28,111 bases of DNA from a virus: the IMG/VR virus record IMGVR_UViG_3300044591_000524, positions 1 through 28,111 of that record. One strand, 5' to 3'. A program made the translations under genes and the position numbers. The notes beneath the pieces were generated by a model that was not told where the DNA came from, made no database searches, and saw nothing but the letters and a program-made list of their open reading frames with translations. This document shows positions 16,169 to 22,258 of the stretch, in pieces. How positions within the stretch are numbered: position 1 is the first letter of the stretch; every line of letters begins with the position of its first letter.

Positions 16169-16221
16169 ATCGGGGGGATTGGAGGGGGGGGAATGGGGAA
16201 ATGTGCGTGAGCGGGAATAGG

Positions 16222-17100
16222 CTAGTCGTGGAAACCTGCTGGAACATTCGCAGCGATAAACTCAAACGGGTCTAAATCACGCTTTCTGGAGTTGCATGGA
16301 TGGCAGGCAAACACGAAATTTGACACGCAATGCGCCCCACCTTTGGCCAATGGCTCAAAATGATCCAAGGTTAACTCGGCCTTCTTGCCGCAGTAATAGC
16401 AACGGTCTCCCGCTAGTTTTCTGCCGTCCTCCACCATTTTGGGTGTAGCCTTTACCTCGCAATTGTTGATCCTAGCCCTGCGGACATGCTTGTAGTTGCG
16501 CTTCTCAAGCTTTCTCTTCTCCTTCCGCTGCTCTTCAGTTAGCGCAATCCTTTTGGGGCGCAAGGATTTAGCCAACGCCTTTTCAGCAGCGATCTTAGCC
16601 TTTTCAATGCGCCTAGCCTCGGCTTGTTCTTGCTTGATCTTTTGTAGGGATTCTTGCTCGGCCTTGCGCTTGGCCCTCTTTTCAGCATTGATTGCCTTTT
16701 GTTTCTCGTTGTACCGCTTGCGAGCGCGAGCTTGTTTGGCCCTGTGCTTCTCCAGCCTAACTGGATCAAGCAACATTTTTGCGTAAATTCTTTTGTGGTA
16801 ATCTGGATCAAGCTTCTTTCTTTTTTCTTTATATTCCTTGTATGCGAGGCGATCTCGATCCGCCCTCTGCGTGTCGGTTAGGGTGGCAAGGTATGCCATA
16901 TGTGCATGCCATTTTTTCCTGCTTTCATGTTTGGCTTTCTGTCTTTTCAATCTGGCATTTCTGCGCTCAAAAAAATCATTGCCTCGTTGCATTAAGAATT
17001 TATCCAGTGATGTCCATTGCTCATAAGTTCTGCCATTTTTGCGTTTGCTGTACCCAGTAAACACATAACCATCATCCCTTATGTCTCCCATTTTTAACAT
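16222..17100 (-). CDS. HNH endonuclease with long basic coiled-coil N-terminus
   Basis: A 292-aa protein. The C-terminal 60 residues form a zinc-knuckle HNH nuclease: CYYC (about 234-237), LTLDHFEPLAKGG (His about 247), then NFVFACHPCNSRKRD with the second Cys pair and the final Asn. Before it lie about 180 residues of Lys/Arg/Glu/Ala-rich helix (for example EKRAKRKAEQESLQKIKQEQ), likely an extended coiled coil that binds DNA or positions the nuclease. It is alone between two gene-poor regions, past the terminator of the replication operon, and may be a selfish or packaging-linked nuclease. ATG 17100 was used; a second in-frame ATG at 17091 (MGDIRDD) is equally possible, and neither has a Shine-Dalgarno. 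Confidence 0.9.
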   Translation of the reverse strand: MLKMGDIRDDGYVFTGYSKRKNGRTYEQWTSLDKFLMQRGNDFFERRNARLKRQKAKHESRKKWHAHMAYLATLTDTQRADRDRLAYKEYKEKRKKLDPDYHKRIYAKMLLDPVRLEKHRAKQARARKRYNEKQKAINAEKRAKRKAEQESLQKIKQEQAEARRIEKAKIAAEKALAKSLRPKRIALTEEQRKEKRKLEKRNYKHVRRARINNCEVKATPKMVEDGRKLAGDRCYYCGKKAELTLDHFEPLAKGGAHCVSNFVFACHPCNSRKRDLDPFEFIAANVPAGFHD

Positions 17101-17534
17101 GTTGCAATGCTTTCAAGAATCACCGATCCAGTCAAGCCCCCTTTGGAAAATTTTAAATTCCGCCACTAATCGTCCCCGCTTTTTTCCGCCCCGGCAAATG
17201 CGACTCCCCCCGCCCCATCCTATCGCTACAACTTGTTACTATATACATAATGCGGAGTCCTGTTCCACGGAAATCCCCAGCATCCATCGGTGTTCCACGG
17301 GATTGGGTGCGGAGTCTGTTCGTGCTGCCGTGTTGAGTAGCAGGGTGGACACTAGATATGGTGGTGGTGACCCAGCCTCGCGTGCGTGTTTGTAAGTTTC
17401 TGCGAGAAAGTGGGAACGATTCCCAGTCCCTATTCCCCATCCAATCCACTTGATTCCTATCCCCAACTCCCACTTCGCACCAGAATGCCCTGTACGCTCT
17501 TTGCCCATCATATGGGATCATCACCCACAAGAAA
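17101..17534. promoter_or_regulatory. Gene-poor region with direct repeats and a palindrome upstream of the HNH gene
   Basis: No believable protein is encoded; the longest minus-strand frame (17153-17530) has the composition of random translation. TGCGGAGTC-type repeats occur at 17251-17265 and 17308-17321, and TGTTCCACGG occurs at 17261-17270 and 17291-17300. TGGGAA (17411-17416) and TTCCCA (17420-17425) form a palindrome with a 3-base centre. An AT-rich spot (ACTATATACATAAT, 17238-17251) just left of the repeats could hold a -10 for the HNH gene. This looks like a control region, but the promoter is not certain. Confidence 0.4.
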
Positions 17535-17565
17535 GCCCCAGACGCTGTGTGAGCGATTCTGGGGC
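17531..17565 (-). terminator. Intrinsic terminator of the replication operon
   Basis: GCCCCAGA (17535-17542) pairs with TCTGGGGC (17558-17565), extended by CGCT/AGCG around a GTGTG loop with a 2-base bulge. Read leftward the stem is followed by TTTCTTG. It lies 50 bases past the stop of the DnaB-like helicase gene, so it closes the long right-hand operon. Confidence 0.8.
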
Positions 17566-17614
17566 AATCTAGAGGGTATCTGGCGCGGTTTGGTGGAAGA
17601 TGTTGGCTGGATAG

Positions 17615-18850
17615 TCAGACGAACTCCTGATATTGGCCATTGAGACGCAGGGGCAGGACTACATCGCGCCTGCCGTTGCGTAGCTTGCCGATCTTGATTC
17701 CATCGTCGGCTAGGAACAGCAGGGCATCTGCGTCCTGCTCGATAGCGCGTGACTCGCGCACCTGATTGTTGTCGTTCAACTGCGAGGCTGAAATGACTGG
17801 GCATTGGAGGTGCTTGGCCAACTGCTTGAGTCCACCAGAGACTCTAGCGACTTCCTCTTCCCGTGACTCTCGGCTTGAGCGTGAGCCACGAATGAGCTGC
17901 AGGTAATCGACCACAACCAGATCCAGACTGCCATGCAGGTCACGGATGCGCTCTGCCTCTGCCGCGATGCTGTCGATGCTCTGGTTGGAGCTAGAGTCAA
18001 TCCACAGGGGAGCGGAACTGATCTGCTCAACGCCTGTCTGTATTTTCTGTAGTTCGTGCTTGGCTGCTGTGCGCGGCTGGGTGATTGACCCGTAGTTCGT
18101 GTGAGTCATGGTCGAGATGAGTCTGCCGATAACCTCATGCGTCATCATCTCCAGCGAGTGGATTGCGACTGGTCTTTGGTCTGCGATAAACTTGCTGGCG
18201 ATCTGGAGCATGAGGACTGACTTGCCTCGGCTTGGCTTTCCAGCAATGACCCAAAACTCACCCGGTCTCATGCCACCGCAGATTTCGTCCAACTCTGCGA
18301 TGCCTGTACTCATGCCCGGCAATCCGCCAGAGTTGTAGTCACGGAGCATGTTCGCAATGAATGCCTTGGATGCCTTCTCTGCGTCGATGGATCTCTGCTT
18401 TCCACTCACCACCTGCTGAAGGCTGTGGAGTGCGGTACGGAACGAGTCGATAGCACTAGTGGCATCCTCGGCATCGGCAATCTGCCTTGCGGCCTGCTGG
18501 GCAAGCCTGCGTGCTTGAAATTCCTTGAGCGTTAAAACCCACTGCGTCCATCCTGCGGGTGTGGGTGCGTAATTGTAGCACTCGACCACCTGACCGGGGC
18601 CGCCGATACGATCAAGCTTCCCAGCCTCGTTTAGGTGCTGGATGAGCGAGATAAGGTCATACTGGTTATTGTCGCTAGCTGGAAGCTCGCGGCAGGCTTC
18701 CCAGAGTGTCCTAGTGTCTGGGTGGTGGAATGAATGTGCGGTGATGCCGTCTGCGGCTGCACGCTTGAGCAGGTTTGCGTCCTTGAGGACGGACGAGATT
18801 ACTGCCTTCTCGGAAGTGTGGGCGGATGGGATGGTTTGTTCTGTGTTCAT
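17615..18850 (-). CDS. dnaB: Replicative DNA helicase, DnaB-like
   Basis: A 411-aa hexameric 5'-3' helicase for the phage fork. Residues 12-95 correspond to the DnaB N-terminal domain (SEKAVISSVLKD...FHHPDTRTLWEA). A linker follows, and then the RecA-like motor from about 178. This has Walker A GKPSRGKS at 204-211, a glutamate in HSLEM at about 231-235, Walker B LDLVVVDY at about 309-316, and SASQLN at 354-359 (H3 loop), ending with the KLRNGRRD segment that usually carries the Arg finger. The length is slightly short of bacterial DnaB (about 450-470), as in many phages. Its start lies nine bases after the initiator stop, forming an O/P-like pair, and transcription ends at the terminator downstream. 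Confidence 0.95.
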   Translation of the reverse strand: MNTEQTIPSAHTSEKAVISSVLKDANLLKRAAADGITAHSFHHPDTRTLWEACRELPASDNNQYDLISLIQHLNEAGKLDRIGGPGQVVECYNYAPTPAGWTQWVLTLKEFQARRLAQQAARQIADAEDATSAIDSFRTALHSLQQVVSGKQRSIDAEKASKAFIANMLRDYNSGGLPGMSTGIAELDEICGGMRPGEFWVIAGKPSRGKSVLMLQIASKFIADQRPVAIHSLEMMTHEVIGRLISTMTHTNYGSITQPRTAAKHELQKIQTGVEQISSAPLWIDSSSNQSIDSIAAEAERIRDLHGSLDLVVVDYLQLIRGSRSSRESREEEVARVSGGLKQLAKHLQCPVISASQLNDNNQVRESRAIEQDADALLFLADDGIKIGKLRNGRRDVVLPLRLNGQYQEFV

Positions 18851-18858
18851 GTTTCTGG

Positions 18859-19449
18859 TTAGATTCCGAACTGGTCGGAGGTTTGTGGTTTGGTGGTTTG
18901 CTTGTCACGGGCTTGCCAAGTGCGGATAGCTGACTTCCAGCACTTCATCGGAGCCTTGCCCACAACCCAGCCTTTTGACTCGTAGTAGTCAATGAATTGT
19001 TGGGCCTTGAGGAACTTTGGGGTGAGGCTGGAACCGTAGGCTAGAACATCCGCCACGGATGGTTTTTGGAACCTCTTCTGTGGTGTCTCTGGATTGTTTG
19101 TTGTCCCTATATGTTCTATTGACGGTTCTTTAATATAGGAGAGGTCTCCAGTACGGACTTCTAGAGGTCTCCGCTGCGGACTTCTAGAGGTCTCCAGTAC
19201 GGACTTCTGGATTGTGTAGATGACCTCGTTTCGTCCACGATGACGCTCAACGATGCCACTCTCTTCCAGAGCATTCAATGCCTTGAACACGCTGCTCCTC
19301 GCCAACCCGGTCTCGGCGGCAATGGTCTCGATATGTGGCCAAGCCACACCCTGATCGTTCGCATTATCCGCTAGCTTCAGCAGGACAAGCTTAGCCTTGG
19401 CATCGGCTACGGGTGTCTTCCATGCCTGTGATATGTAGTGGATGCTCAT
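18859..19449 (-). CDS. Helix-turn-helix replication initiator (O-like)
   Basis: A 196-aa protein. Residues 12-75 form an HTH_36-type winged helix (AKLVLLKLADNANDQGVAWP, ETIAAETGLARSSVFKAL, LEESGIVERHRGRNEVIYTI). A low-complexity middle (81-125) contains three DNA iterons. The C-terminal part (130-185) has FLKAQQFIDYYESKGWVVGK and MKCWKSAIRTWQARD, the W..a.rtW pattern seen at the end of phage O-type initiators. It would bind the iterons and recruit the helicase encoded immediately downstream. Its ATG overlaps the stop of the ribbon-helix-helix gene (ATGA). A transcription regulator is a less likely alternative. Confidence 0.8.
   Translation of the reverse strand: MSIHYISQAWKTPVADAKAKLVLLKLADNANDQGVAWPHIETIAAETGLARSSVFKALNALEESGIVERHRGRNEVIYTIQKSVLETSRSPQRRPLEVRTGDLSYIKEPSIEHIGTTNNPETPQKRFQKPSVADVLAYGSSLTPKFLKAQQFIDYYESKGWVVGKAPMKCWKSAIRTWQARDKQTTKPQTSDQFGI
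19090..19209. repeat. Three 23-bp iterons plus AT-rich tract: candidate replication origin
   Basis: Tandem copies lie at 19141-19163, 19164-19186 and 19187-19209. Each has arms GAGGTCTCC and CGGACTTCT around a 4-base centre (AGTA, GCTG, AGTA), and the arms form an imperfect dyad. On the left is an AT-rich tract (19091-19140) bearing CCTATAT (19106-19112) and ATATAGG (19133-19139) as an inverted repeat. The arrangement parallels phage lambda, whose iterons and AT-rich element lie within gene O. The repeat period is not a multiple of three, so conservation is at the DNA level. Confidence 0.75.
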
Positions 19450-19655
19450 GCCTCGTACAGGTACAGGTACTTCTCGCAGTTTCGCACGAAATGCTCTACT
19501 GCCCGGCTCCTAGTCTTCTTCGCCCCTCGGAAATGCTCTACGCAGATGCGGTCGAGGATTGCCCATGCCTCTGGTGACATGGTGATGCTGGAGGCGATGC
19601 GGTGTTCACCAACGGGTAGTGGCTTACGACCCACTTTGGCTTTGTTCTGATTCAT
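19446..19655 (-). CDS. Ribbon-helix-helix-like DNA-binding protein
   Basis: A 69-aa basic protein. GEHRIASSITMSPEAWAILD (17-36) fits the beta-strand and first helix of RHH regulators (short strand with alternating residues, then a helix starting at SPE), and RSRAVEHFVRNCEKYL fits the second helix. A probable dimeric regulator of this operon or of the nearby origin. It starts inside the preceding gene (32-base overlap) and is coupled to the initiator gene by ATGA. Confidence 0.7.
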   Translation of the reverse strand: MNQNKAKVGRKPLPVGEHRIASSITMSPEAWAILDRICVEHFRGAKKTRSRAVEHFVRNCEKYLYLYEA

Positions 19656-19815
19656 AGATTTGTTCTGCGATGTCTTGTATGGCTAGCTCAAGCAGGTTCA
19701 ATTCGTGCGTGAGTCTCGGTGTCGATCCTAGCTTCTCCCTCTTGAGTCTGCGGAAGTACGCTTCTTTCAGACAGGCTAGGATTAGCCCTCTTGCGGTTAT
19801 TGGTTGTTCTGTCAT
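19624..19815 (-). CDS. Small helical protein of unknown function (63 aa)
   Basis: The ATG at 19815 (MTEQPITARG) gives two amphipathic helices: GLILACLKEAYFRRLKREKL and LTHELNLLELAIQDIAEQIYESEQ. No family is recognised. Its first 128 bases overlap the zinc-finger gene in another frame. The regular heptads speak for a real protein that probably dimerises. Longer starts exist upstream in the same frame but would overlap the neighbour further. Confidence 0.55.
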   Translation of the reverse strand: MTEQPITARGLILACLKEAYFRRLKREKLGSTPRLTHELNLLELAIQDIAEQIYESEQSQSGS

Positions 19816-19909
19816 GGCATTTGTGGCAACTGGGCGACGAGCGGAACTCTGAGATTGCTTTCGGGAGTCCGCAGGTCGCACAGATACGCCAGCGTATTGG
19901 TTCTGTCAT
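19688..19909 (-). CDS. Small zinc-ribbon protein
   Basis: A 73-aa protein. Its N-terminal 35 residues hold CATCGLPKAISEF and CHKCHDRTTNNRKR, a C-x2-C...C-x2-C knuckle like those found in small phage nucleases or adaptor proteins, but with no full HNH. The rest is polar and overlaps the next gene by 128 bases, so the zinc part is the believable domain. It is coupled by ATGA to the preceding gene. It begins ATGACAGAACC, part of a recurring start-region motif. Confidence 0.55.
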   Translation of the reverse strand: MTEPIRWRICATCGLPKAISEFRSSPSCHKCHDRTTNNRKRANPSLSERSVLPQTQEGEARIDTETHARIEPA

Positions 19910-20196
19910 TGGTAATTTCTAGAGTCGTTGTCATGGTCGGGCGAGCAGAATGGATCGGCATCGTATGGCCAAGTGATGACACGCTGGATGTACAATTCCT
20001 TCTCCTCAAGTTGCTCCTGCAATCTCTTGTTCTCGACGATCAGCGCATGCTCCCGTTGCTGCGTCTCCCGCAGGATTCGGCACAGGCTAGTGACGCTGAT
20101 GTGTTCTGATGCTTGGTTGCCGCAGCATCCGCACTCGTAGTCCGGTGCTACCCAGTCCTGCTTACAGGTAGGGCATTCGTTGTGTTCTGTGTTCAT
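19906..20196 (-). CDS. Zinc-ribbon / coiled-coil protein of unknown function
   Basis: A 96-aa protein: CPTCKQDW...YECGCCGNQ at residues 8-26 (paired CxxC knuckle), then a coiled coil LCRILRETQQREHALIVENK RLQEQLEEKELYIQRV at 36-71 and an acidic end. ATG 20196 follows TAACAGAACC with no Shine-Dalgarno; an in-frame upstream ATG (20253) would run through the previous gene and was not used. A role in DNA binding or protein bridging is possible, but nothing specific is known. Confidence 0.65.
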   Translation of the reverse strand: MNTEHNECPTCKQDWVAPDYECGCCGNQASEHISVTSLCRILRETQQREHALIVENKRLQEQLEEKELYIQRVITWPYDADPFCSPDHDNDSRNYQ

Positions 20197-20203
20197 GGTT
20201 CTG

Positions 20204-20395
20204 TTAGATGCTATTGTCTTCGATGAACTCGCGTTGGAACATGGACTCCACAATATCTGGATGCCATGACATGTAGGTCATTAGTGTGCGGAATACTGTG
20301 ATCATTTCGTCCAGAGGTGCATCGCGTGAAAACACAAATTCCATTCGTGATCCTTCGTTGAGGATCTCAATCTTTATTTTTCGGTCGTATTGCAT
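20204..20395 (-). CDS. Small acidic protein of unknown function (63 aa)
   Basis: Residues 1-25 form strands (KIKIEILNE, MEFVFSR), followed by a helix (PLDEMITVFRTLMTYMSW) and the end HPDIVESMF. Similar short strand-helix proteins are common in phage early regions, without known function. The start ATG 20395 follows an ACAACCAACACCACC leader and overlaps the previous gene by 22 bases. Confidence 0.6.
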   Translation of the reverse strand: MQYDRKIKIEILNEGSRMEFVFSRDAPLDEMITVFRTLMTYMSWHPDIVESMFQREFIEDNSI

Positions 20396-20505
20396 GGTGG
20401 TGTTGGTTGTGGTGTTGGTTTGTCTTTTCTGAAAATTTCTTCGTAGTTTTGCCCGTAAACCTCGGCGTTGACCGGGCGCGGGGAGTCACCCTTGCCTGCA
20501 CTCAT
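20374..20505 (-). CDS. Conserved small phage protein with GKGD-PRPV motif (43 aa)
   Basis: A 43-aa product beginning MSAGKGDSPRPVNAEVYGQN and then YEEIFRK. The GKGDxPRPV...Y..NYxxIF pattern recurs in many phage genomes as a tiny protein of unknown function. The gene has a strong Shine-Dalgarno (AAAGGAGG) and an ATGA overlap with the coiled-coil gene before it. The Pro/Thr-rich end (PTPQPTPP) is translated from the leader of the next gene, with which it overlaps by 22 bases. Confidence 0.8.
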   Translation of the reverse strand: MSAGKGDSPRPVNAEVYGQNYEEIFRKDKPTPQPTPPCNTTEK

Positions 20506-20711
20506 GGCTGACCTCCTTTCCATGCGGCGAGGGCATCCCCAGCCTTGTACAGCGATTCGGTGATGTCGCGTGGTTTTTCATTCAGCAATGTTTCACATAG
20601 CTCCCGCAAAGCCTCCGCCAGCCTGTCGCGTTGCTCTGTCACAGCATCGAGTTCAGACTCAAGCCGATCAAGATCAAACGCGCTGATTATCACATCATGT
20701 GTCCTGCCCAT
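20502..20711 (-). CDS. Coiled-coil protein, TEQRDRLAEA family copy 2
   Basis: A 69-aa helical protein: residues 12-45 form a coiled coil (FDLDRLESELDAVTEQRDRL, AEALRELCETLLNE). It shares the segment TEQRDRLAEA, with nearly identical DNA, with the gene just upstream. A Shine-Dalgarno (GAAAGGAGG) precedes ATG 20711, within the end of the previous gene. Function unknown. Confidence 0.65.
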   Translation of the reverse strand: MGRTHDVIISAFDLDRLESELDAVTEQRDRLAEALRELCETLLNEKPRDITESLYKAGDALAAWKGGQP

Positions 20712-20953
20712 GACTGGCCTCCTTTCACGGCGGCGGTAAAGACGGCAATAGCAGCATCTACGCGCTGCGCATCCTCATACTTTTGCCAAAGATATTCACC
20801 ACCCCACTGAGAACGACGATCTTCGTATTCTTCAGCCAGTATTTTTCCAGCCTCCGCCAGCCTGTCGCGTTGCTCGGTCATAGTTGTCAGGTCGACTTCC
20901 AACTTCCAATAAGCTTCCCAAGCTGGATGCAGTGTAAACTTTTCTTCACTCAC
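20690..20953 (-). CDS. Coiled-coil protein, TEQRDRLAEA family copy 1
   Basis: An 87-aa protein starting at GTG 20953, chosen because a perfect AAAGGAGGTG lies just upstream and because it overlaps the preceding stop (GTGA). The product starts SEEKFTLHPAWEAYWKLEVD and then has a coiled coil with TTMTEQRDRLAEAGKILAEE, and ends in an Ala-rich helix (VDAAIAVFTAAVKG). Function unknown; it probably pairs with its neighbouring paralogue. Confidence 0.65.
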   Translation of the reverse strand: MSEEKFTLHPAWEAYWKLEVDLTTMTEQRDRLAEAGKILAEEYEDRRSQWGGEYLWQKYEDAQRVDAAIAVFTAAVKGGQSWAGHMM

Positions 20954-21144
20954 GCTGCACCTCCTTTGTACTGAATGTAACACCAGATGAGTCCAACCCA
21001 CCATGCTATTACTGCGGCGATGATTGCCACCCGATCCCAGCGGACATAACGCTGGCGGCGGGGTGGTGGGATTATCGGTAGTGGAAGTGGATGCTGTTCC
21101 AAGTATCCAAGTGTGTTTTTGTTTTCTAGTCGGAACGATTTCAT
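20950..21144 (-). CDS. Small single-pass membrane protein (64 aa)
   Basis: The N-terminal half is polar and Pro/Arg-rich (LPLPIIPPPRRQRYVRW). It is followed by one hydrophobic helix (about residues 39-58, VAIIAAVIAWWVGLIWCYIQ) and a short KGGAA tail. Basic residues before the helix favour an inside N-terminus. It could be an accessory membrane protein; position far from the endolysin makes a holin less likely. The leader is A/C-rich (AACCAACAAACAACC). Confidence 0.65.
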   Translation of the reverse strand: MKSFRLENKNTLGYLEQHPLPLPIIPPPRRQRYVRWDRVAIIAAVIAWWVGLIWCYIQYKGGAA

Positions 21145-21157
21145 GGTTGTTTGTTGG

Positions 21158-21262
21158 TTAGTAGCTATGCACGAAGGTGTGGAGCAGGATTGCAGCCTTC
21201 ACGCTGAACCATCCGATGGCGCAGCAGGCGAGGATTTGGGTGAGGAGGATTAGTGCTTTCAT
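21158..21262 (-). CDS. Very small membrane peptide (34 aa)
   Basis: From ATG 21262 the product is MKALILLTQILACCAIGWFS plus a second apolar stretch and HTFVHSY, almost entirely one membrane segment. A longer in-frame version would start at TTG 21391, but the leader before ATG 21262 carries the AACAGAACC motif seen at other starts, so the short form is preferred. No family is recognised. Confidence 0.5.
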   Translation of the reverse strand: MKALILLTQILACCAIGWFSVKAAILLHTFVHSY

Positions 21263-21415
21263 GTTGTTTGGTTCTGTTGGTTGGTTCTGTTGGGTGTCGC
21301 TCGCGGCGACGAGAAGAACTTCCCACACATGTGGAATAAACTCAACAGAAAAATGCAGAATTACTGAAAATAATTCCAGAATCCGCTGCAACCCGCTTAA
21401 ACACTAGGAATTTTC
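21263..21415. promoter_or_regulatory. Intergenic stretch with palindrome and tandem start-region motif
   Basis: These 153 bases contain the palindrome CCACACATGTGG (21322-21333) and two direct copies of an 11-base GGTTCTGTTGG (21270-21280 and 21283-21293), the latter being the AACAGAACC motif read on the gene strand. AGGAATTTTCCT (21407-21418) is a further small dyad at the end of the neighbouring gene. An internal promoter or operator is possible; no convincing -35/-10 pair was found. Confidence 0.3.
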
Positions 21416-21802
21416 CTACTCCAATTCGTCGTCGAGGCCGGGGTAATCGGGCAATTTGGACGGTTCCGGGACAGGCTCGGAGGCAAATCCCCGCTCGTCG
21501 ATGATCAGTGCCTTGGCCAATATTGCGTAATTCACAAGGTCGAGACAGGCATCCTCGGCTGACTCATTCGGCACAGCCAACTTGCCGTCATTCGCAAATG
21601 ATTTCAGTCGCTGTAGCTTGTCCTGCATGCGTAGTAGCAGCCCGGTGATTGGGTGCAGTCCTAGTGACTCTGATGCTTTGAAGTTAGCAAGCGCATCATG
21701 CGCAGACTCGCCCCCAGAGTAGTCGTTATTCTTTACATCCATGATCGCCAATGCTTGGCGGCATGTTTCGTTGTGTACCTTCAGTAGTGCTTGTTTGTTC
21801 AT
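21416..21802 (-). CDS. Nmad1 / DUF1599-type nucleotide-associated protein
   Basis: A 128-aa protein. Residues 10-100 match the DUF1599 (nucleotide modification associated domain 1) pattern: CRQALAIMDVKNNDYSGGE, then ALANFKASESLGL, then LLLRMQDKLQRLKSF, then ESAEDACLDLVNYAILAKAL. Such MazG-like helical domains bind or process nucleotides and often lie near base-modification genes, but no modification enzyme is visible here. Acidic residues in KNNDYSGGES and ESAEDACLD could bind metal. The start ATG 21802 is inside the preceding frame (77-base overlap); the region upstream of it lacks similarity to the domain. The tail is acidic and Pro-rich. Confidence 0.8.
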   Translation of the reverse strand: MNKQALLKVHNETCRQALAIMDVKNNDYSGGESAHDALANFKASESLGLHPITGLLLRMQDKLQRLKSFANDGKLAVPNESAEDACLDLVNYAILAKALIIDERGFASEPVPEPSKLPDYPGLDDELE

Positions 21803-21953
21803 GTCGTTTGTTCCATGTTTTATAGTTATTCTCGTCAGCAAAAAATGGGTCATTGGCTAGCAACCATCGCTCGCATGCGCGGCGGACATCTAGGTACATC
21901 TCCTGCGGGAGACCATCTTCGGCTAGTGTTGGGTTTCGGACAAACCTAGGCAT
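21726..21953 (-). CDS. Small protein of unknown function (75 aa)
   Basis: The first 50 residues (MPRFVRNPTLAEDGLPQEMY, DVRRACERWLLANDPFFADE) look like a folded helical protein with a Trp and several Arg. The last 25 residues lie over the start of the Nmad1 gene in another frame and look disordered. It fills the gap between two surer genes, which is the main reason to accept it. No family recognised. Confidence 0.5.
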   Translation of the reverse strand: MPRFVRNPTLAEDGLPQEMYLDVRRACERWLLANDPFFADENNYKTWNKRHEQTSTTEGTQRNMPPSIGDHGCKE

Positions 21954-22032
21954 GCGTGTTGTTGTTAGGTGGCATTAACAATAATGCAGCCACCATTGCA
22001 ATAACCAAAAAGTATGCGATGTCCTCATGCAT
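21946..22032 (-). CDS. Very small membrane peptide (28 aa)
   Basis: From ATG 22032: MHEDIAYFLVIAMVAALLLM followed by PPNNNTHA, then TAG. It is one clean transmembrane segment that fills the gap between two genes, overlapping both by eight bases. The alternative ATG at 22028, which makes an ATGA junction, gives a 17-codon frame without recognisable features. Function unknown. Confidence 0.45.
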   Translation of the reverse strand: MHEDIAYFLVIAMVAALLLMPPNNNTHA

Positions 22033-22258
22033 TGATCAGGCGATGTTTGATTTTCGACATATGCTCGCATGCCTCAACAAACTCTCTTGCGTCATGCGTG
22101 TTGGTGAGTGCAGCTAGGTCATCCTCTAGGCAATCCAAGCACACCATGCCACCCCTTGCCGCCTTTTCGCACCCATCACGCTCGCAGGTGCTGTATGTGC
22201 TTGGCCACAGCGGGAACTGGTATTGGATGTCGTAGATAAGTTGGTCAATGGTTTTCAT
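22025..22258 (-). CDS. Small Cys-rich protein (77 aa)
   Basis: CERDGCEKAARGGMVCLDCL at residues 25-44 gives four Cys in a zinc-ribbon-like order; flanking helices are DQLIYDIQYQF and REFVEACEHMSKIKHRLI. The ATG overlaps the previous stop. Probably a nucleic-acid or protein-binding adaptor, with no family assigned. Confidence 0.65.
   Translation of the reverse strand: MKTIDQLIYDIQYQFPLWPSTYSTCERDGCEKAARGGMVCLDCLEDDLAALTNTHDAREFVEACEHMSKIKHRLINA

Larger units (their letters stand above)
15691..16221. other. Gene-poor regulatory stretch between HNH gene and virion operon
   Basis: These 531 bases contain no convincing protein gene; a 72-codon minus-strand frame at 15735-15953 looks like noise. 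From right to left they hold G-rich runs (16172-16198), a palindrome (16153-16168), a foldable element (16062-16116) and the tRNA-Asn. Left of the tRNA there is a plus-strand promoter and a 9-bp tandem repeat (AGAGGATAC twice, 15816-15833) beside a TATATA that could be a minus-strand -10. The leader of the virion operon fills 15691-15780. A leftward promoter for the virion genes should lie here, but I cannot fix its position. Confidence 0.6.

Noticed and set aside
17153-17530. 125-codon minus-strand frame between the terminator and the HNH gene
   Set aside because: It starts within the terminator hairpin region, has no recognisable fold and crosses the direct repeats.
19364-19372. Possible DnaA box (TTATCCGCT)
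   Set aside because: Only 7 of 9 bases match TTATCCACA and it is single; not enough to call a site, although a DnaA-like protein is encoded.
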